Assembly (NCBI RefSeq): GCF_009664855.1
Contig: NZ_CP045928.1
Coordinates: 4,465,186 to 4,529,185, forward strand
Direction of reading: 5' to 3'
Length of the DNA stretch: 64,000 nucleotides
DNA from: Flavobacterium sp. SLB02
Lineage (GTDB): Bacteria > Bacteroidota > Bacteroidia > Flavobacteriales > Flavobacteriaceae
Position numbers and translations under genes: made by a program. The notes below the pieces were generated by a model. That model did no database searches, was not told the origin of the DNA, and saw only the letters and a list, made by a program, of their open reading frames with translations. Below are positions 7,824-17,887 of this stretch, one piece after another. Position 1 is the first letter of the stretch. Each line of letters starts with the position of its first letter.

Positions 7824-9626
7824 TTAGTGGTGTAAAACTTCTTCACCTTCTTTCATTGGTACATTTTGAGGAACAAAATCTACATCGTGATTTGGGTTAC
7901 TGTAGTCATATGGCCAACGGTATACGTGAGGAATTTCACCTGGCCAGTTACCGTGAATATGTTCTACCGGAGTAGTCCACTCTAATGTTGTCGATTTCCA
8001 TGGATTCTGAACTGCTTTCTTACCATAGAAAATACTACTAAAGAAGTTGTACAAGAATACTAATTGGAACGCACCTCCTACAAGAGCAAATGTCGTAATT
8101 AAAACATTCACATTTTGTAAATCATCAAATAATGGGAAGTTTGTGTTTGTATAATAACGTCTTGGTAAACCAGCTAATCCGATAAAGTGCATTGGAAAGA
8201 AAACTCCGTAAGCACAAACTGCTGTTACCCAAAAGTGAATATAACCTAAGTTTTTGTTTAACATTCTTCCGTACATTTTAGGGAACCAGTGGTAAATACC
8301 AGCAAACATTCCGTAAAGTGCAGAGATACCCATTACTAAGTGAAAGTGAGCAATTACAAAGTAAGTATCGTGAACGTTAATATCTAAGGTACTATCTCCT
8401 AAGATGATTCCGGTTAAACCTCCAGTGATGAAAGTAGAAACCATTCCGATAGAGAATAACATTGCAGGGTTGAATTGTAGGTTACCTTTCCATAAAGTTG
8501 TAATCCAGTTGAACGCTTTTACAGCAGATGGAATTGCAATCAATAAAGTAGTAAAGGTAAATACAGATCCTAAGAAAGGATTCATACCTGAAATAAACAT
8601 GTGGTGACCCCAAACAATTGTAGATAAAAATGCAATTGCAAGAACTGACATAATCATCGCTCTGTATCCGAAGATTGGTTTACGAGAGTTCGTAGCCATA
8701 ATTTCAGAAACAAGACCCATTGCTGGTAAGATTACGATATAAACCTCAGGGTGTCCTAAGAACCAGAATAAGTGTTCAAATAGTACTGGAGAACCTCCTT
8801 GGTAATGTAAAACTTCTCCTGCGATATAGATATCAGATAAGAAGAATGATGTACCAAAACTTCTGTCAAAAATCAATAATAAAGCTGCAGATAACAATAC
8901 AGGGAAAGAAATAACACCAATAATAGCTGTTACGAAAAATGTCCAGATTGTAAGTGGAAGTCTAGTCATAGACATTCCTTTTGTTCTTAAGTTGATAACA
9001 GTTACAATGTAATTTAAAGATCCCATTAATGAAGATGCAATAAAGATAGCCATAGAAACTAACCATAAAGTCATACCTGTTCCAGAACCCGGAATCGCTT
9101 GTGGTAAAGCACTTAATGGAGGATAAATTGTCCAACCCGCAGAAGCTGGTCCAGCCTCAACAAATAAAGAAGATAACATAATTACAGCAGACAAGAAAAA
9201 CAACCAGTATGAAATCATGTTCATGAATCCAGAGGCCATATCTCTTGCTCCAATTTGAAGTGGAATAAGTAAGTTACTAAAAGTACCACTTAAACCAGCC
9301 GTTAGTACAAAGAATACCATGATGGTACCGTGAATTGTAACTAAAGCCAAATAAATATCATTTGCCATCACACCATCAGGTGCAAATTTATCTCCTAATA
9401 AAACATTAAAGATTTTAAAAGACTCCTCTGGCCATGCTAATTGCATTCTAAAAAGCAAGGACATTGCAATACCAATAATACCCATGATAATACCGGTTAT
9501 TAAGTATTGCTTAGCAATCATTTTATGATCAATACTAAAAATATATTTAGTAATGAACGTTTCTTTATGATGATGTTCGTGCTCGTGATCGTGTCCGTGA
9601 TCGTGACCGTGCGCTTCTGCTGACAT
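7824..9626 (-). CDS. ctaD: Cytochrome c oxidase subunit I (aa3-type)
   Basis: The 600-residue heme-copper oxidase core subunit reduces O2 to water and pumps protons in the inner membrane. It has about 12 membrane segments, the active-site stretch WFLGHPEVYIVILPAMG with the Cu-B/Tyr-linked His, a WGHHMFISGMNP segment with two Cu-B histidines, and HVHDTYFVIAHFHLVMG with the heme a/a3 ligands. The N-terminus is unusual: about 15 of its first 22 residues are His, Asp or Glu (HGHDHGHDHEHEHHH). It is the last gene of the act-cox operon, 31 bases after coxB. No subunit III gene is adjacent. Confidence 0.96.
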   Translation of the reverse strand: MSAEAHGHDHGHDHEHEHHHKETFITKYIFSIDHKMIAKQYLITGIIMGIIGIAMSLLFRMQLAWPEESFKIFNVLLGDKFAPDGVMANDIYLALVTIHGTIMVFFVLTAGLSGTFSNLLIPLQIGARDMASGFMNMISYWLFFLSAVIMLSSLFVEAGPASAGWTIYPPLSALPQAIPGSGTGMTLWLVSMAIFIASSLMGSLNYIVTVINLRTKGMSMTRLPLTIWTFFVTAIIGVISFPVLLSAALLLIFDRSFGTSFFLSDIYIAGEVLHYQGGSPVLFEHLFWFLGHPEVYIVILPAMGLVSEIMATNSRKPIFGYRAMIMSVLAIAFLSTIVWGHHMFISGMNPFLGSVFTFTTLLIAIPSAVKAFNWITTLWKGNLQFNPAMLFSIGMVSTFITGGLTGIILGDSTLDINVHDTYFVIAHFHLVMGISALYGMFAGIYHWFPKMYGRMLNKNLGYIHFWVTAVCAYGVFFPMHFIGLAGLPRRYYTNTNFPLFDDLQNVNVLITTFALVGGAFQLVFLYNFFSSIFYGKKAVQNPWKSTTLEWTTPVEHIHGNWPGEIPHVYRWPYDYSNPNHDVDFVPQNVPMKEGEEVLHH

Positions 9627-9657
9627 ATATGTGTACTTTAAATTTTCTTAATAAATA

Positions 9658-10842
9658 TTATTTCATAGCAACTTTAGCTATAGCTGCTTTAACAGTATCA
9701 ATTACCGTTTTAACAGTATCTTTAGCGGTACTATCTGTAGTCGCTTTTGCTCCTTCAGCCGGTGCTTTAGCAGCTGCTGCCGCTTTAATATCCTGAGCTA
9801 AAGTAGTTTTTTCGCTTAACCATTTTTTATAATCTTCCGGAGTATCAACAACCACTTTCATTTGCATGTTGTAGTGAGAAGCTCCACAAATTTTATTACA
9901 TAATAATAAATAATCAAATGTATAAGGATCTAAAGCTGTACCACCTTTAGCAACTAACTCAACGCTTTTTTCAGCTCTAAGTTTGTTGATGTTTGCAACT
10001 TTCTCCACCATAAAAGGCAACTCTCTGTATTCAGCAGTTGTATAAGTTGGAATAAAAGCAAACTCAGTAACCATTCCAGGAACACAGTTCATTTGCGCTC
10101 TAAAGTGAGGCATGTAAGCTGAGTGTAATACGTCTTGAGAACGCATTTTGAAATGTACTTTTTTACCTTTTGGAATATGCAATTCAGAAACTACAATATC
10201 ATCAGCCGAGTTTTTATCAGACATATCAACACCTAAAGTATTGATACCTTCGATCAAACGAACGTTAGCTTTTCCTAAAACATTATCATTACCGGCATAT
10301 CTTGCAGTCCATTTGAACTGTTGTGCATATAATTCGATTTCGATTACGTCCTCATCTTTGTCAACGAACATGATATTGTTCCAAGCATATAATCCGTAAA
10401 GAATTAAACAAGCCAAAACTACAGATGGAATAATACTCCAAATTGCCTCTAATTTATTACTATCAGCAAAGAATAATGCTTTTTTATCTTTGTGTCCTCT
10501 ATTTTTAAAAGAAAACCAGTACAATAAACCTTGTGTAATAAATTGCACTACAAAAATTAAAACCCAGGTAATATTCATTAAGTTATCTACCAAAAGCCCA
10601 TGCTCAGAAGCAGGAGTATGAAGTGCTAAATTACCCCATTTAAGTAAACCGTAAATTGTAAATATATATATGAAAGCCAAAAAGCCAAACATAACATATC
10701 CCTGAATATTATTATCATTATCTGATGCAACTTGAGAATCGTCCGAAGAAGATCCCACTTGAGTAAGATCAAATATCTTGGTCAATTGCCATAATGCAAC
10801 TGCTAATAAAACTAAAACTATAATTACCAACAAACTTGTCAT
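9658..10842 (-). CDS. coxB: Cytochrome c oxidase subunit II
   Basis: The 394-residue protein accepts electrons from cytochrome c (here probably directly from the ActABCDEF complex) at its Cu-A site. It has an N-terminal membrane segment, a linker, two further membrane segments at about 85-155, and a cupredoxin domain with the Cu-A ligands in DVLHSAYMPHF and CNKICGASHYNMQM. The C-terminal 40 residues form an Ala/Lys/Thr-rich tail of unknown role. It lies 19 bases after actF and 31 before ctaD. No C-terminal heme c domain is present. Confidence 0.94.
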   Translation of the reverse strand: MTSLLVIIVLVLLAVALWQLTKIFDLTQVGSSSDDSQVASDNDNNIQGYVMFGFLAFIYIFTIYGLLKWGNLALHTPASEHGLLVDNLMNITWVLIFVVQFITQGLLYWFSFKNRGHKDKKALFFADSNKLEAIWSIIPSVVLACLILYGLYAWNNIMFVDKDEDVIEIELYAQQFKWTARYAGNDNVLGKANVRLIEGINTLGVDMSDKNSADDIVVSELHIPKGKKVHFKMRSQDVLHSAYMPHFRAQMNCVPGMVTEFAFIPTYTTAEYRELPFMVEKVANINKLRAEKSVELVAKGGTALDPYTFDYLLLCNKICGASHYNMQMKVVVDTPEDYKKWLSEKTTLAQDIKAAAAAKAPAEGAKATTDSTAKDTVKTVIDTVKAAIAKVAMK

Positions 10843-10861
10843 CTGTTTACTTCTTTAAATA

Positions 10862-12256
10862 TTAATAATGAAAATGTTTACTTTCTTCAATGAAAGGATT
10901 TCTTTTTGCTAACAAAGGAGCTTTAGTTAATGCAGTAAACACTACAAAAATAAACAAACCTAAGAAGAAAAGTATAGATGCAATTTCAGAAACTCCAATA
11001 AACCATTTATCGCCAACTGTACCAGGCATAATCATATTAAAGAAATCTACATAGTGACCTAGTAAGATAACAACACCAGCCATTACAATTACCCAGCTAA
11101 GACGTTTAAAGTCTGTATTGATTAATATTAATAATGGGAACACAAAGTTCATAACTACAGCACCAAAGAATGGCAGATTGTATAATTGAATTCTTGTTAC
11201 GAAATATGTTACCTCTTCAGGAATATTAGCATACCATATTAACATGAATTGAGAGAACCATAAATAAGTCCAGAAAACACTGATACCAAACATAAATTTT
11301 GCTAAATCGTGAATATGGCTTGTATTTACATATTCTAAATATCCTTTAGATTTTAAATATACAGTAACTAATGCGATTGCAGTAATACCACTTACAAAGA
11401 AAGATGCGAATACATACCATCCAAATAAAGTACTGAACCAGTGTGGATCGATTGACATAATCCAGTCCCAAGACATGATAGACTCAGAAACGATAAAGAA
11501 TACTAAAAAACCAGCGGTTAACTTAAAGTTCTTTTTGTAGTATAGATCATCATTTGCTTCATCCTGAGCTAAACAATTTTTTCTAGATTGGTAACGGTAC
11601 AAATTCCATCCTACTAAAAAGATAGCAGCTCTAATAATCCAGAAAGTAAAGTTTAAATAACCTGCTTTTCCTGCAATAATTTTATCATAGTTTGCACTTG
11701 TTGGATCCGTAACACCTTCACCTAACCATACAAATATGTGATTAAAGTGTAATCCACAAAGAATTAAAATAATAAAGAAAATAAGAGAACCTATTGGTAA
11801 ATAAGCTGTTATTCCCTGCATAACTCTAAACAAAACCGGAGACCAACCTGCCTGAGCAACTTGTTGAATAGCATAAAATGCTAAAGTTCCCATAGAAAGA
11901 AGCAAGAAGAAAATACATGCAACATATAAAGCTGACCAAGGCTTATTTTGCAATTGGTGCAATACATGTGTTAAATGTTTTTCGTGCTCATCAGTAGCGT
12001 TAACCTTTGCATGCTCGCCACCTTTGTGCGAATCATGTGAAGCTTCAGCAGCTTCGTGATGTCCGGCTTCTTGATGTGAAGTTTCTGCTGTTGCTTCATG
12101 TGCAGCACCATGAGATCCATGTGCGTCTGCAGCTAGAATTTTCTCAACTTCTTGAATATCTTTAGGAGCAGTTAAAAAACCATATCCAATTCCTAATATA
12201 CCAAGGGCCATTAGGATGATAGAAAAAGTTTTTAATTTACTTGAAAATGTATACAT
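10862..12256 (-). CDS. actF: Alternative complex III subunit ActF (NrfD-like paralogue)
   Basis: This is a 464-residue multi-spanning quinol:cytochrome c oxidoreductase subunit, paralogous to ActC, of the membrane core of alternative complex III. About ten membrane segments are visible. Between the first (residues 10-30) and second lies a His-rich insert at about 45-97 with repeated HG, HE and HH. I chose the ATG at 12256 (MYTFSSKLK). The frame extends to a TTG at 12283 directly after the actE stop, but that would add nine residues with a weak start codon. It is followed 19 bases later by coxB. Confidence 0.93.
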   Translation of the reverse strand: MYTFSSKLKTFSIILMALGILGIGYGFLTAPKDIQEVEKILAADAHGSHGAAHEATAETSHQEAGHHEAAEASHDSHKGGEHAKVNATDEHEKHLTHVLHQLQNKPWSALYVACIFFLLLSMGTLAFYAIQQVAQAGWSPVLFRVMQGITAYLPIGSLIFFIILILCGLHFNHIFVWLGEGVTDPTSANYDKIIAGKAGYLNFTFWIIRAAIFLVGWNLYRYQSRKNCLAQDEANDDLYYKKNFKLTAGFLVFFIVSESIMSWDWIMSIDPHWFSTLFGWYVFASFFVSGITAIALVTVYLKSKGYLEYVNTSHIHDLAKFMFGISVFWTYLWFSQFMLIWYANIPEEVTYFVTRIQLYNLPFFGAVVMNFVFPLLILINTDFKRLSWVIVMAGVVILLGHYVDFFNMIMPGTVGDKWFIGVSEIASILFFLGLFIFVVFTALTKAPLLAKRNPFIEESKHFHY

Positions 12257-12283
12257 ATCTATTACGATCAGTTTGTTCAACAA

Positions 12284-12829
12284 TTATAATTGGCTTTTTA
12301 GTTTTAGAACATAGTCAGCAACTAACCAACGTTCGTGGGCACTTAATTGATTTGCATGTGAACCCATTGCATTTAAACCATAAGTTTCAACGTGAAAGAT
12401 ACTTCCTTCAGTGATTTCTCTGTCTTTATAGCTAGGTACTCCAAGAAATTTTTCTCTTTCAACCAATTTACCTTTACCGTTTCCAGTTGCACCATGACAA
12501 CTGATACAGTAAATTTCGAAAAGTTCTTTTCCTTTTCCGGAATTTCTTTCGATAGAATCCAAAGGTGATTTTAAATTAGCTTTAGCCAATTCATAACCAG
12601 CAGTTGAATTTTCATATTCATAAGGCTCAAAACCTCTATTGATACTTCCTTCTGCAGGAAGTTGTCCTTCTTTTCCACCCTTAAATATTTTTGCCTCCGA
12701 ATATGGCTCATATGCCAAAGATTCATACATATTAGGGAAATACTGATAGTTTGGTGCCGAAGTATTGTGGCATGATGAAACTAAAATAGTTATACCAACT
12801 AAAAGTGTTATTTTATATATCCTTTTCAT
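12284..12829 (-). CDS. actE: Alternative complex III monoheme cytochrome c subunit ActE
   Basis: The 181-residue lipoprotein has the signal MKRIYKITLLVGITILVSSC, with the lipidated Cys in VSSC, and one heme c site CISCHG at about residue 107, inside a cytochrome c fold (GKELFEIYCISCHGATGNGKG). It is expected to pass electrons from the ActA hemes to the oxidase or a carrier on the periplasmic face. It sits 8 bases after actD and abuts actF. Confidence 0.94.
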   Translation of the reverse strand: MKRIYKITLLVGITILVSSCHNTSAPNYQYFPNMYESLAYEPYSEAKIFKGGKEGQLPAEGSINRGFEPYEYENSTAGYELAKANLKSPLDSIERNSGKGKELFEIYCISCHGATGNGKGKLVEREKFLGVPSYKDREITEGSIFHVETYGLNAMGSHANQLSAHERWLVADYVLKLKSQL

Positions 12830-12837
12830 AGCTACAA

Positions 12838-13362
12838 TTAATTCTTTTCAATTACTTTAACTTCAACAGCTCCTGTACCTTCAAAGAAAGAAACTAGTTC
12901 TGCTTCGTTATCATTTACGGCAACTTCCATTAAAAAATGGTCATCTGTTGTTCTTACATCAGGATTCTCAGCTTGTTTGAATGGCCATAATCTACTTCTC
13001 ATATAAAAAGTAATAACCATTAAGTGAGCAGCAAAAAATACTGTCATTTCAAACATAATCGGAACAAATGCTGGCATGTTCTGAATGAAGCTAAAACTTG
13101 GTTTACCTCCAATATCTTGTGGCCAGTCATGAATCATGATATAACTCATCATGGTTGTTGCAACAGAAATACCAACACATCCGTATAAGAAAGCACAAAT
13201 TGCTAATCTTGTTGGTGCTAAACCCATAGCTTTATCCAATCCGTGAACTGGGAATGGAGTAAAAACCTCTTCAATATGATGATGAGCAGCTCTGGTTTTC
13301 TTTACTGCATCCATCAAAATATCATCGTCATTATAAATGGCGTATATTACTTTATTACTCAT
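12838..13362 (-). CDS. actD: Alternative complex III subunit ActD (DUF3341)
   Basis: The 174-residue membrane protein has a soluble N-terminal part (VIYAIYNDDDILMDAVKKTR) and two membrane segments at about 55-80 and 95-120, as in DUF3341/ActD proteins. ActD packs beside ActC in the alternative complex III membrane core. Its first eight bases overlap the end of actC (13355-13362), which suggests coupled translation. Confidence 0.93.
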   Translation of the reverse strand: MSNKVIYAIYNDDDILMDAVKKTRAAHHHIEEVFTPFPVHGLDKAMGLAPTRLAICAFLYGCVGISVATTMMSYIMIHDWPQDIGGKPSFSFIQNMPAFVPIMFEMTVFFAAHLMVITFYMRSRLWPFKQAENPDVRTTDDHFLMEVAVNDNEAELVSFFEGTGAVEVKVIEKN

Positions 13363-14755
13363 GATGTGTATCTTTATTTGCTCTTTCTCTAATGTAATTA
13401 TCTCCTGTTCCTTTCAAAATTGTTTTAACCTCTGCCTGAGCAATTACAGGGAATGTTCTAGAGTATAATAAAAACAATACGAAGAAGAAACCAATCGTTC
13501 CGATGAAAATTCCAATATCAACAAATGTTGGTGAGAACATTGTCCAAGAAGATGGAAGGTAATCTCTATGTAAAGAAGTAACAATAATTACGAATCTTTC
13601 AAACCACATTCCGATGTTTACTACAATCGAAATAATAAATGAAAACATGATACTTGTTCTTAATTTCTTGAACCACATAAATTGTGGAGAGAAAACGTTA
13701 CAAGTCATCATCGACCAATATGCCCACCAGTAAGGTCCGGTAGCTCTGTTCAAGAACGCATATTGCTCATATTCTACACCTGAATACCAAGCTACGAATA
13801 ACTCAGTGATATATGCTACCCCTACGATAGAACCTGTAATCATAATTACAATGTTCATTAACTCGATATGTTGTAGTGTAATATACGCCTCAAGGTTAGA
13901 AACTTTTCTCATAACGATCAACAAGGTATTTACCATTGCAAATCCTGAGAATACCGCTCCCGCAACGAAGTACGGAGGGAAGATTGTTGTATGCCATCCC
14001 GGGATTACAGAAGTAGCAAAGTCCATCGATACAATCGTGTGTACAGAAAGTACAAGAGGAGTAGCCAAACCAGCTAATACTAAAGATACTTCTTCAAAAC
14101 GCTGCCAGTCTTTAGCTCTACCACTCCATCCAAAACTTAGGATAGAATATACTCGTTTATTAAAAGGTGTTATTGCTCTATCACGTAGCATTGCAAAGTC
14201 AGGTAATAAACCAGTCCACCAGAAAACCAATGATACTGAAAGGTAGGTTGAAATCGCGAAAACGTCCCAAAGCAATGGTGAGTTAAAGTTTACCCATAAT
14301 GATCCAAATTGATTTGGAATAGGTAAAACCCAGTATGCTAACCATGGACGTCCCATGTGAATAATTGGAAATAAACCTGCCTGAACTACCGAGAAGATAG
14401 TCATAGCTTCTGCAGAACGGTTAATTGCCATTCTCCAACGTTGACGGAAAAGTAATAATACCGCAGAAATTAATGTTCCGGCGTGACCAATACCAACCCA
14501 CCAAACGAAGTTCGTGATATCCCAGGCCCAACCAACTGTTTTATTTAATCCCCATGTTCCAATACCGGTAGATACGGTGTAAATAATACAACCTAACCCC
14601 CAAAGGAAGGCTATTAATGCGATTGAAAATACAATCCACCAATGTTTGTTTGCTGGCCCTTCAACAGGGGCAGCTACATCTACAGTTACATCGTGATAAG
14701 ATTTATCACCTATAACTAAAGGTTTTCTAATGGGTGCTTCGTAGTGAGACGACAT
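13355..14755 (-). CDS. actC: Alternative complex III subunit ActC (NrfD-like quinol site)
   Basis: The 466-residue polytopic NrfD-family protein forms the menaquinol-oxidising membrane module beneath ActB. About ten membrane segments are visible, with conserved stretches such as WWVGIGHAGTLISAVLLLFR and IHMGRPW. The N-terminal 30 residues are cytoplasmic and hydrophilic. It follows actB by 34 bases and overlaps actD by eight. Confidence 0.95.
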   Translation of the reverse strand: MSSHYEAPIRKPLVIGDKSYHDVTVDVAAPVEGPANKHWWIVFSIALIAFLWGLGCIIYTVSTGIGTWGLNKTVGWAWDITNFVWWVGIGHAGTLISAVLLLFRQRWRMAINRSAEAMTIFSVVQAGLFPIIHMGRPWLAYWVLPIPNQFGSLWVNFNSPLLWDVFAISTYLSVSLVFWWTGLLPDFAMLRDRAITPFNKRVYSILSFGWSGRAKDWQRFEEVSLVLAGLATPLVLSVHTIVSMDFATSVIPGWHTTIFPPYFVAGAVFSGFAMVNTLLIVMRKVSNLEAYITLQHIELMNIVIMITGSIVGVAYITELFVAWYSGVEYEQYAFLNRATGPYWWAYWSMMTCNVFSPQFMWFKKLRTSIMFSFIISIVVNIGMWFERFVIIVTSLHRDYLPSSWTMFSPTFVDIGIFIGTIGFFFVLFLLYSRTFPVIAQAEVKTILKGTGDNYIRERANKDTHHE

Positions 14756-14789
14756 AATCCTTTATATGTTTCTTAATTAATAATTTATT

Positions 14790-17700
14790 CTAAGTATTTC
14801 TAACTTTAACATGGTAAACCACATTAGGTTTTGTTCCAACATGCTCTAATAAGTGGTATGATCTATCATCAGCCGCCAATTTAGCAACTTTACTTTCAGC
14901 ATCATTAACATCACCAAATATCATTGCTCCAGAAGAACAAGCATTTGAACAAGCTGTTTGGAATTCTCCATCAGCAACCGGACGACCTTCATTTTTTGCT
15001 TTCAATTTAGTCGCCTGTGTCATTTGAATACACATAGAACATTTTTCCATAACTCCACGAGAACGAACGTTTACGTCTGGGTTTAATACCATACGACCTA
15101 AATCATCATTCATGTGGTAATCGAATTCACTGTTTTTGTTGTACAAGAACCAGTTGAAACGACGTACTTTATACGGACAGTTGTTTGCACAATAACGAGT
15201 ACCAACACATCTGTTGTATGCCATGTGGTTTTGACCTTCACGACCGTGAGATGTTGCAGCAACCGGACAAACTGTCTCACATGGTGCGTGATTACAGTGT
15301 TGACACATTACTGGTTGGAAAGAAACTTGTGGATTATCTCCAGGTTTTTCCATTTCGTTAAATGTAGACAATGAACTAGATAAACCAGCTATATTATCTT
15401 TTCTTTCGTTATCTCCTTCAAAAGTACTTTCAGAAGAGTAATATCTGTCAATACGCAACCAGTGCATATCACGACTTCTTCTTACCTCTGCTTTACCTAC
15501 AACTGGCACGTTGTTTTCCGCGTGACAAGCAATAACACATGCTCCACAACCTGTACAAGCGTTTAAGTCAATAGAAAGGTTAAAGTGATGTCCTGTAGTA
15601 CGATCAAATGATTCCCACAAATCAACAGTTGTAGCTTTTACTTCTTCGTGATCTAAAGATACCATTGGTTGTTCGTTCCAGTGTTCAGCATCTTTAGTAT
15701 TAAAAATCTCAAGAGAAGTTTCTTTAATAATATCTCCTCTACCCATTAATGTTTTCTGTCCCTGAACACAAGCAAACTCATGAACACCATTTGCTTTCGC
15801 AATAGTAACAGATTGAACACTATTGAAGTTTTTATATAATGAGTAAGCATTTAAACCTACTACCATTTCTTCTTTTAAAGCAGCCTTACGACCGTAACCT
15901 AATGCTAAACCAACTGTACCAACAGCTTGTCCTGGCTGCACAATTACAGGAACGTTCTCTAATTTTAAACCATCAGCAGTAGTAATTGTAGCATAACTTC
16001 CGTTTAAACCTCCGTTTGCAACAATTTCATTTGATAAGTTATATTTTTTAGCATCAGCATTCGAAACTGTAACATAGTTATCCCAAGAAACTCTTGTGAT
16101 TGGATCAGGAAACTCTTGCAACCAAGGATTGTTTGCTTGTTGACCGTCACCCATACCTGTTTTAGTATACAATACTAATTCGAAATCTCCAGCAGATTTT
16201 GATTTTGCAACAGCACTTGCAGCAGCAGCATAATCAACAGATCCAGCAGATAAAGCAGATGAACCAATAACAAAAACACCATCATGTAAAACTTTGTTCC
16301 AAGATGAACCTACGATAATTGAAGCTGAATTAGCTTTGATATAATCATAGAAATTTCCAGGAGTTCCGTTTAATGATAATAAAACGTCTTGAAATTGTTT
16401 TGTGTTAAAGATAGGACGAATAGTTGGCTGAGTCAAACTATAAGTTCCTTTTGTAATTACAACATCTCCCCAAGCCTCTAAATAATGAGGTGCCGGAGCA
16501 GCAATTGTAGTTATAGATGCAGTTTCATCTTCTTTTAAAGAAAACGCAACTGACGTTTTTACTTTTTTCAATCCAGATACAAAAGAAGCTGAATCAGCTA
16601 AAGTATAAACCGGATTAATTCCGCTCATGATTAAAGTATGAACACTTCCAGCATTCATATCTTTTACCAATTGAGTCACAACCGCATTAGATCCTTTTCT
16701 AATTTGTCTTGTACCTGCAGTATTAAAAGCTTCACTCGCCAATACCTGATTGATCGCTAAAACTAATAATTGAGCATTTTTATCTTCAAGACCTGAAACT
16801 AATACTCCTTTAGCACCAGCAAGTTTTAACTGTTGAGCAGCTTTAACTACTTCTGGTTTAAACTTAGCATCTAAAGAATTAGCTACAGAAGATCCTGTAA
16901 TTATATTATAAATTTGAACTAAAGCTTGTTTTTGATCAGCACTACTCATAGGAATACGCTTATCAGCAGCAGCTCCAGACAATGTCATGTTTGATTCTAA
17001 CTGAAAGTGACGAGACATTTTCTTAGATCCAGTAGGCCCGGCAGGAATTCTTCCCTGAGCATATCCTGAATCATATCCACCACCTTGCCAGTCTCCTAAG
17101 AAATCAGCACCAACAGAAACGATTAAAGAAGCTTTTGAAAAATCATAATCAACAAGCGCTCTTTCTCCGTAAACTGTTTCGAATGCATCCAACGCTTCTG
17201 ATGAAGAAACTGCATCATAAACAACATGTTTTGCATTAGGATTTTTAGCAATGAATTCACCAATTAATTTTTCAGTAGATGGACTCGCCAAAGTATTTGT
17301 CAACAATACCACTTGTCCGCCTTTTGCTTTTGCTTCAGCAAGACTTGATTTTATTCTCAAATCAACAGCAGACCAGCTACCATTTTTTCCGTCCAATTTA
17401 GGCTCTTTCAAACGCATACTGTCATACAATGACAGGATAGACGCATGAATTCTAGCATTGGCTGAAAACTTAGATCCAGAAATAGTATTGTTATCAATTT
17501 TAATTGGACGACCCTCACGAGTTTTTACTAATAAGTTAGCAAAATCAAAACCATCAAAAACAGTAGTTGCATAATAATCTGCAACACCAGGAATGATTTG
17601 TTCTGGTTGTAAAACATATGGTATAGACTTGTGAACAGGACCTTCGCAGGCAGCAAGCGTAACCGCTGCAGTACTAAATCCTACGTACTTTAAAAAGTCA

Positions 17701-17855
17701 CGACGTGAAGTTCCAGATGAAGCTAAAGCATCTGCATTTCCTAAGAATTCTTCAGTAGGAATTTCTTCAACAAATTCGTTATTTCTAAGCGCCTCAACAA
17801 TAGAACTATTCTCTAGTTCTTCAACACTTTTCCAGTATTTTTTGTTTGATGACAT
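14790..17855 (-). CDS. actB: Alternative complex III iron-sulfur/molybdopterin-like subunit ActB
   Basis: The 1021-residue subunit fuses a molybdopterin-oxidoreductase-like domain (about 75-740, thought not to hold cofactor in this family) to a ferredoxin domain. The Fe-S region has CTGCGACVIACH near 766, CQHCNHAPCETVCP near 850, CVGTRYCANNCP near 880, and CSMCIQ near 938 with CSNACSSG near 967, consistent with three [4Fe-4S] clusters and one [3Fe-4S] cluster. An internal twin-arginine motif SRRDFLK at 50-56 precedes a hydrophobic stretch and LAAC at 67-70, so it is probably Tat-exported and lipidated. It sits between actA and actC. Confidence 0.95.
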   Translation of the reverse strand: MSSNKKYWKSVEELENSSIVEALRNNEFVEEIPTEEFLGNADALASSGTSRRDFLKYVGFSTAAVTLAACEGPVHKSIPYVLQPEQIIPGVADYYATTVFDGFDFANLLVKTREGRPIKIDNNTISGSKFSANARIHASILSLYDSMRLKEPKLDGKNGSWSAVDLRIKSSLAEAKAKGGQVVLLTNTLASPSTEKLIGEFIAKNPNAKHVVYDAVSSSEALDAFETVYGERALVDYDFSKASLIVSVGADFLGDWQGGGYDSGYAQGRIPAGPTGSKKMSRHFQLESNMTLSGAAADKRIPMSSADQKQALVQIYNIITGSSVANSLDAKFKPEVVKAAQQLKLAGAKGVLVSGLEDKNAQLLVLAINQVLASEAFNTAGTRQIRKGSNAVVTQLVKDMNAGSVHTLIMSGINPVYTLADSASFVSGLKKVKTSVAFSLKEDETASITTIAAPAPHYLEAWGDVVITKGTYSLTQPTIRPIFNTKQFQDVLLSLNGTPGNFYDYIKANSASIIVGSSWNKVLHDGVFVIGSSALSAGSVDYAAAASAVAKSKSAGDFELVLYTKTGMGDGQQANNPWLQEFPDPITRVSWDNYVTVSNADAKKYNLSNEIVANGGLNGSYATITTADGLKLENVPVIVQPGQAVGTVGLALGYGRKAALKEEMVVGLNAYSLYKNFNSVQSVTIAKANGVHEFACVQGQKTLMGRGDIIKETSLEIFNTKDAEHWNEQPMVSLDHEEVKATTVDLWESFDRTTGHHFNLSIDLNACTGCGACVIACHAENNVPVVGKAEVRRSRDMHWLRIDRYYSSESTFEGDNERKDNIAGLSSSLSTFNEMEKPGDNPQVSFQPVMCQHCNHAPCETVCPVAATSHGREGQNHMAYNRCVGTRYCANNCPYKVRRFNWFLYNKNSEFDYHMNDDLGRMVLNPDVNVRSRGVMEKCSMCIQMTQATKLKAKNEGRPVADGEFQTACSNACSSGAMIFGDVNDAESKVAKLAADDRSYHLLEHVGTKPNVVYHVKVRNT

Positions 17856-17887
17856 TGTATATAAATATTAAAATCTTAATAATTCGA

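Noticed and set aside
7709..7975. 88-codon plus-strand ORF before ctaD
   Set aside because: The N-terminal part comes from TTGGAATTT repeats and the rest is the antisense of ctaD.
12257..12283. TTG start extending ActF by nine residues
   Set aside because: ATG 12256 gives the usual N-terminal membrane helix and a normal start; the extension begins directly at the actE stop.
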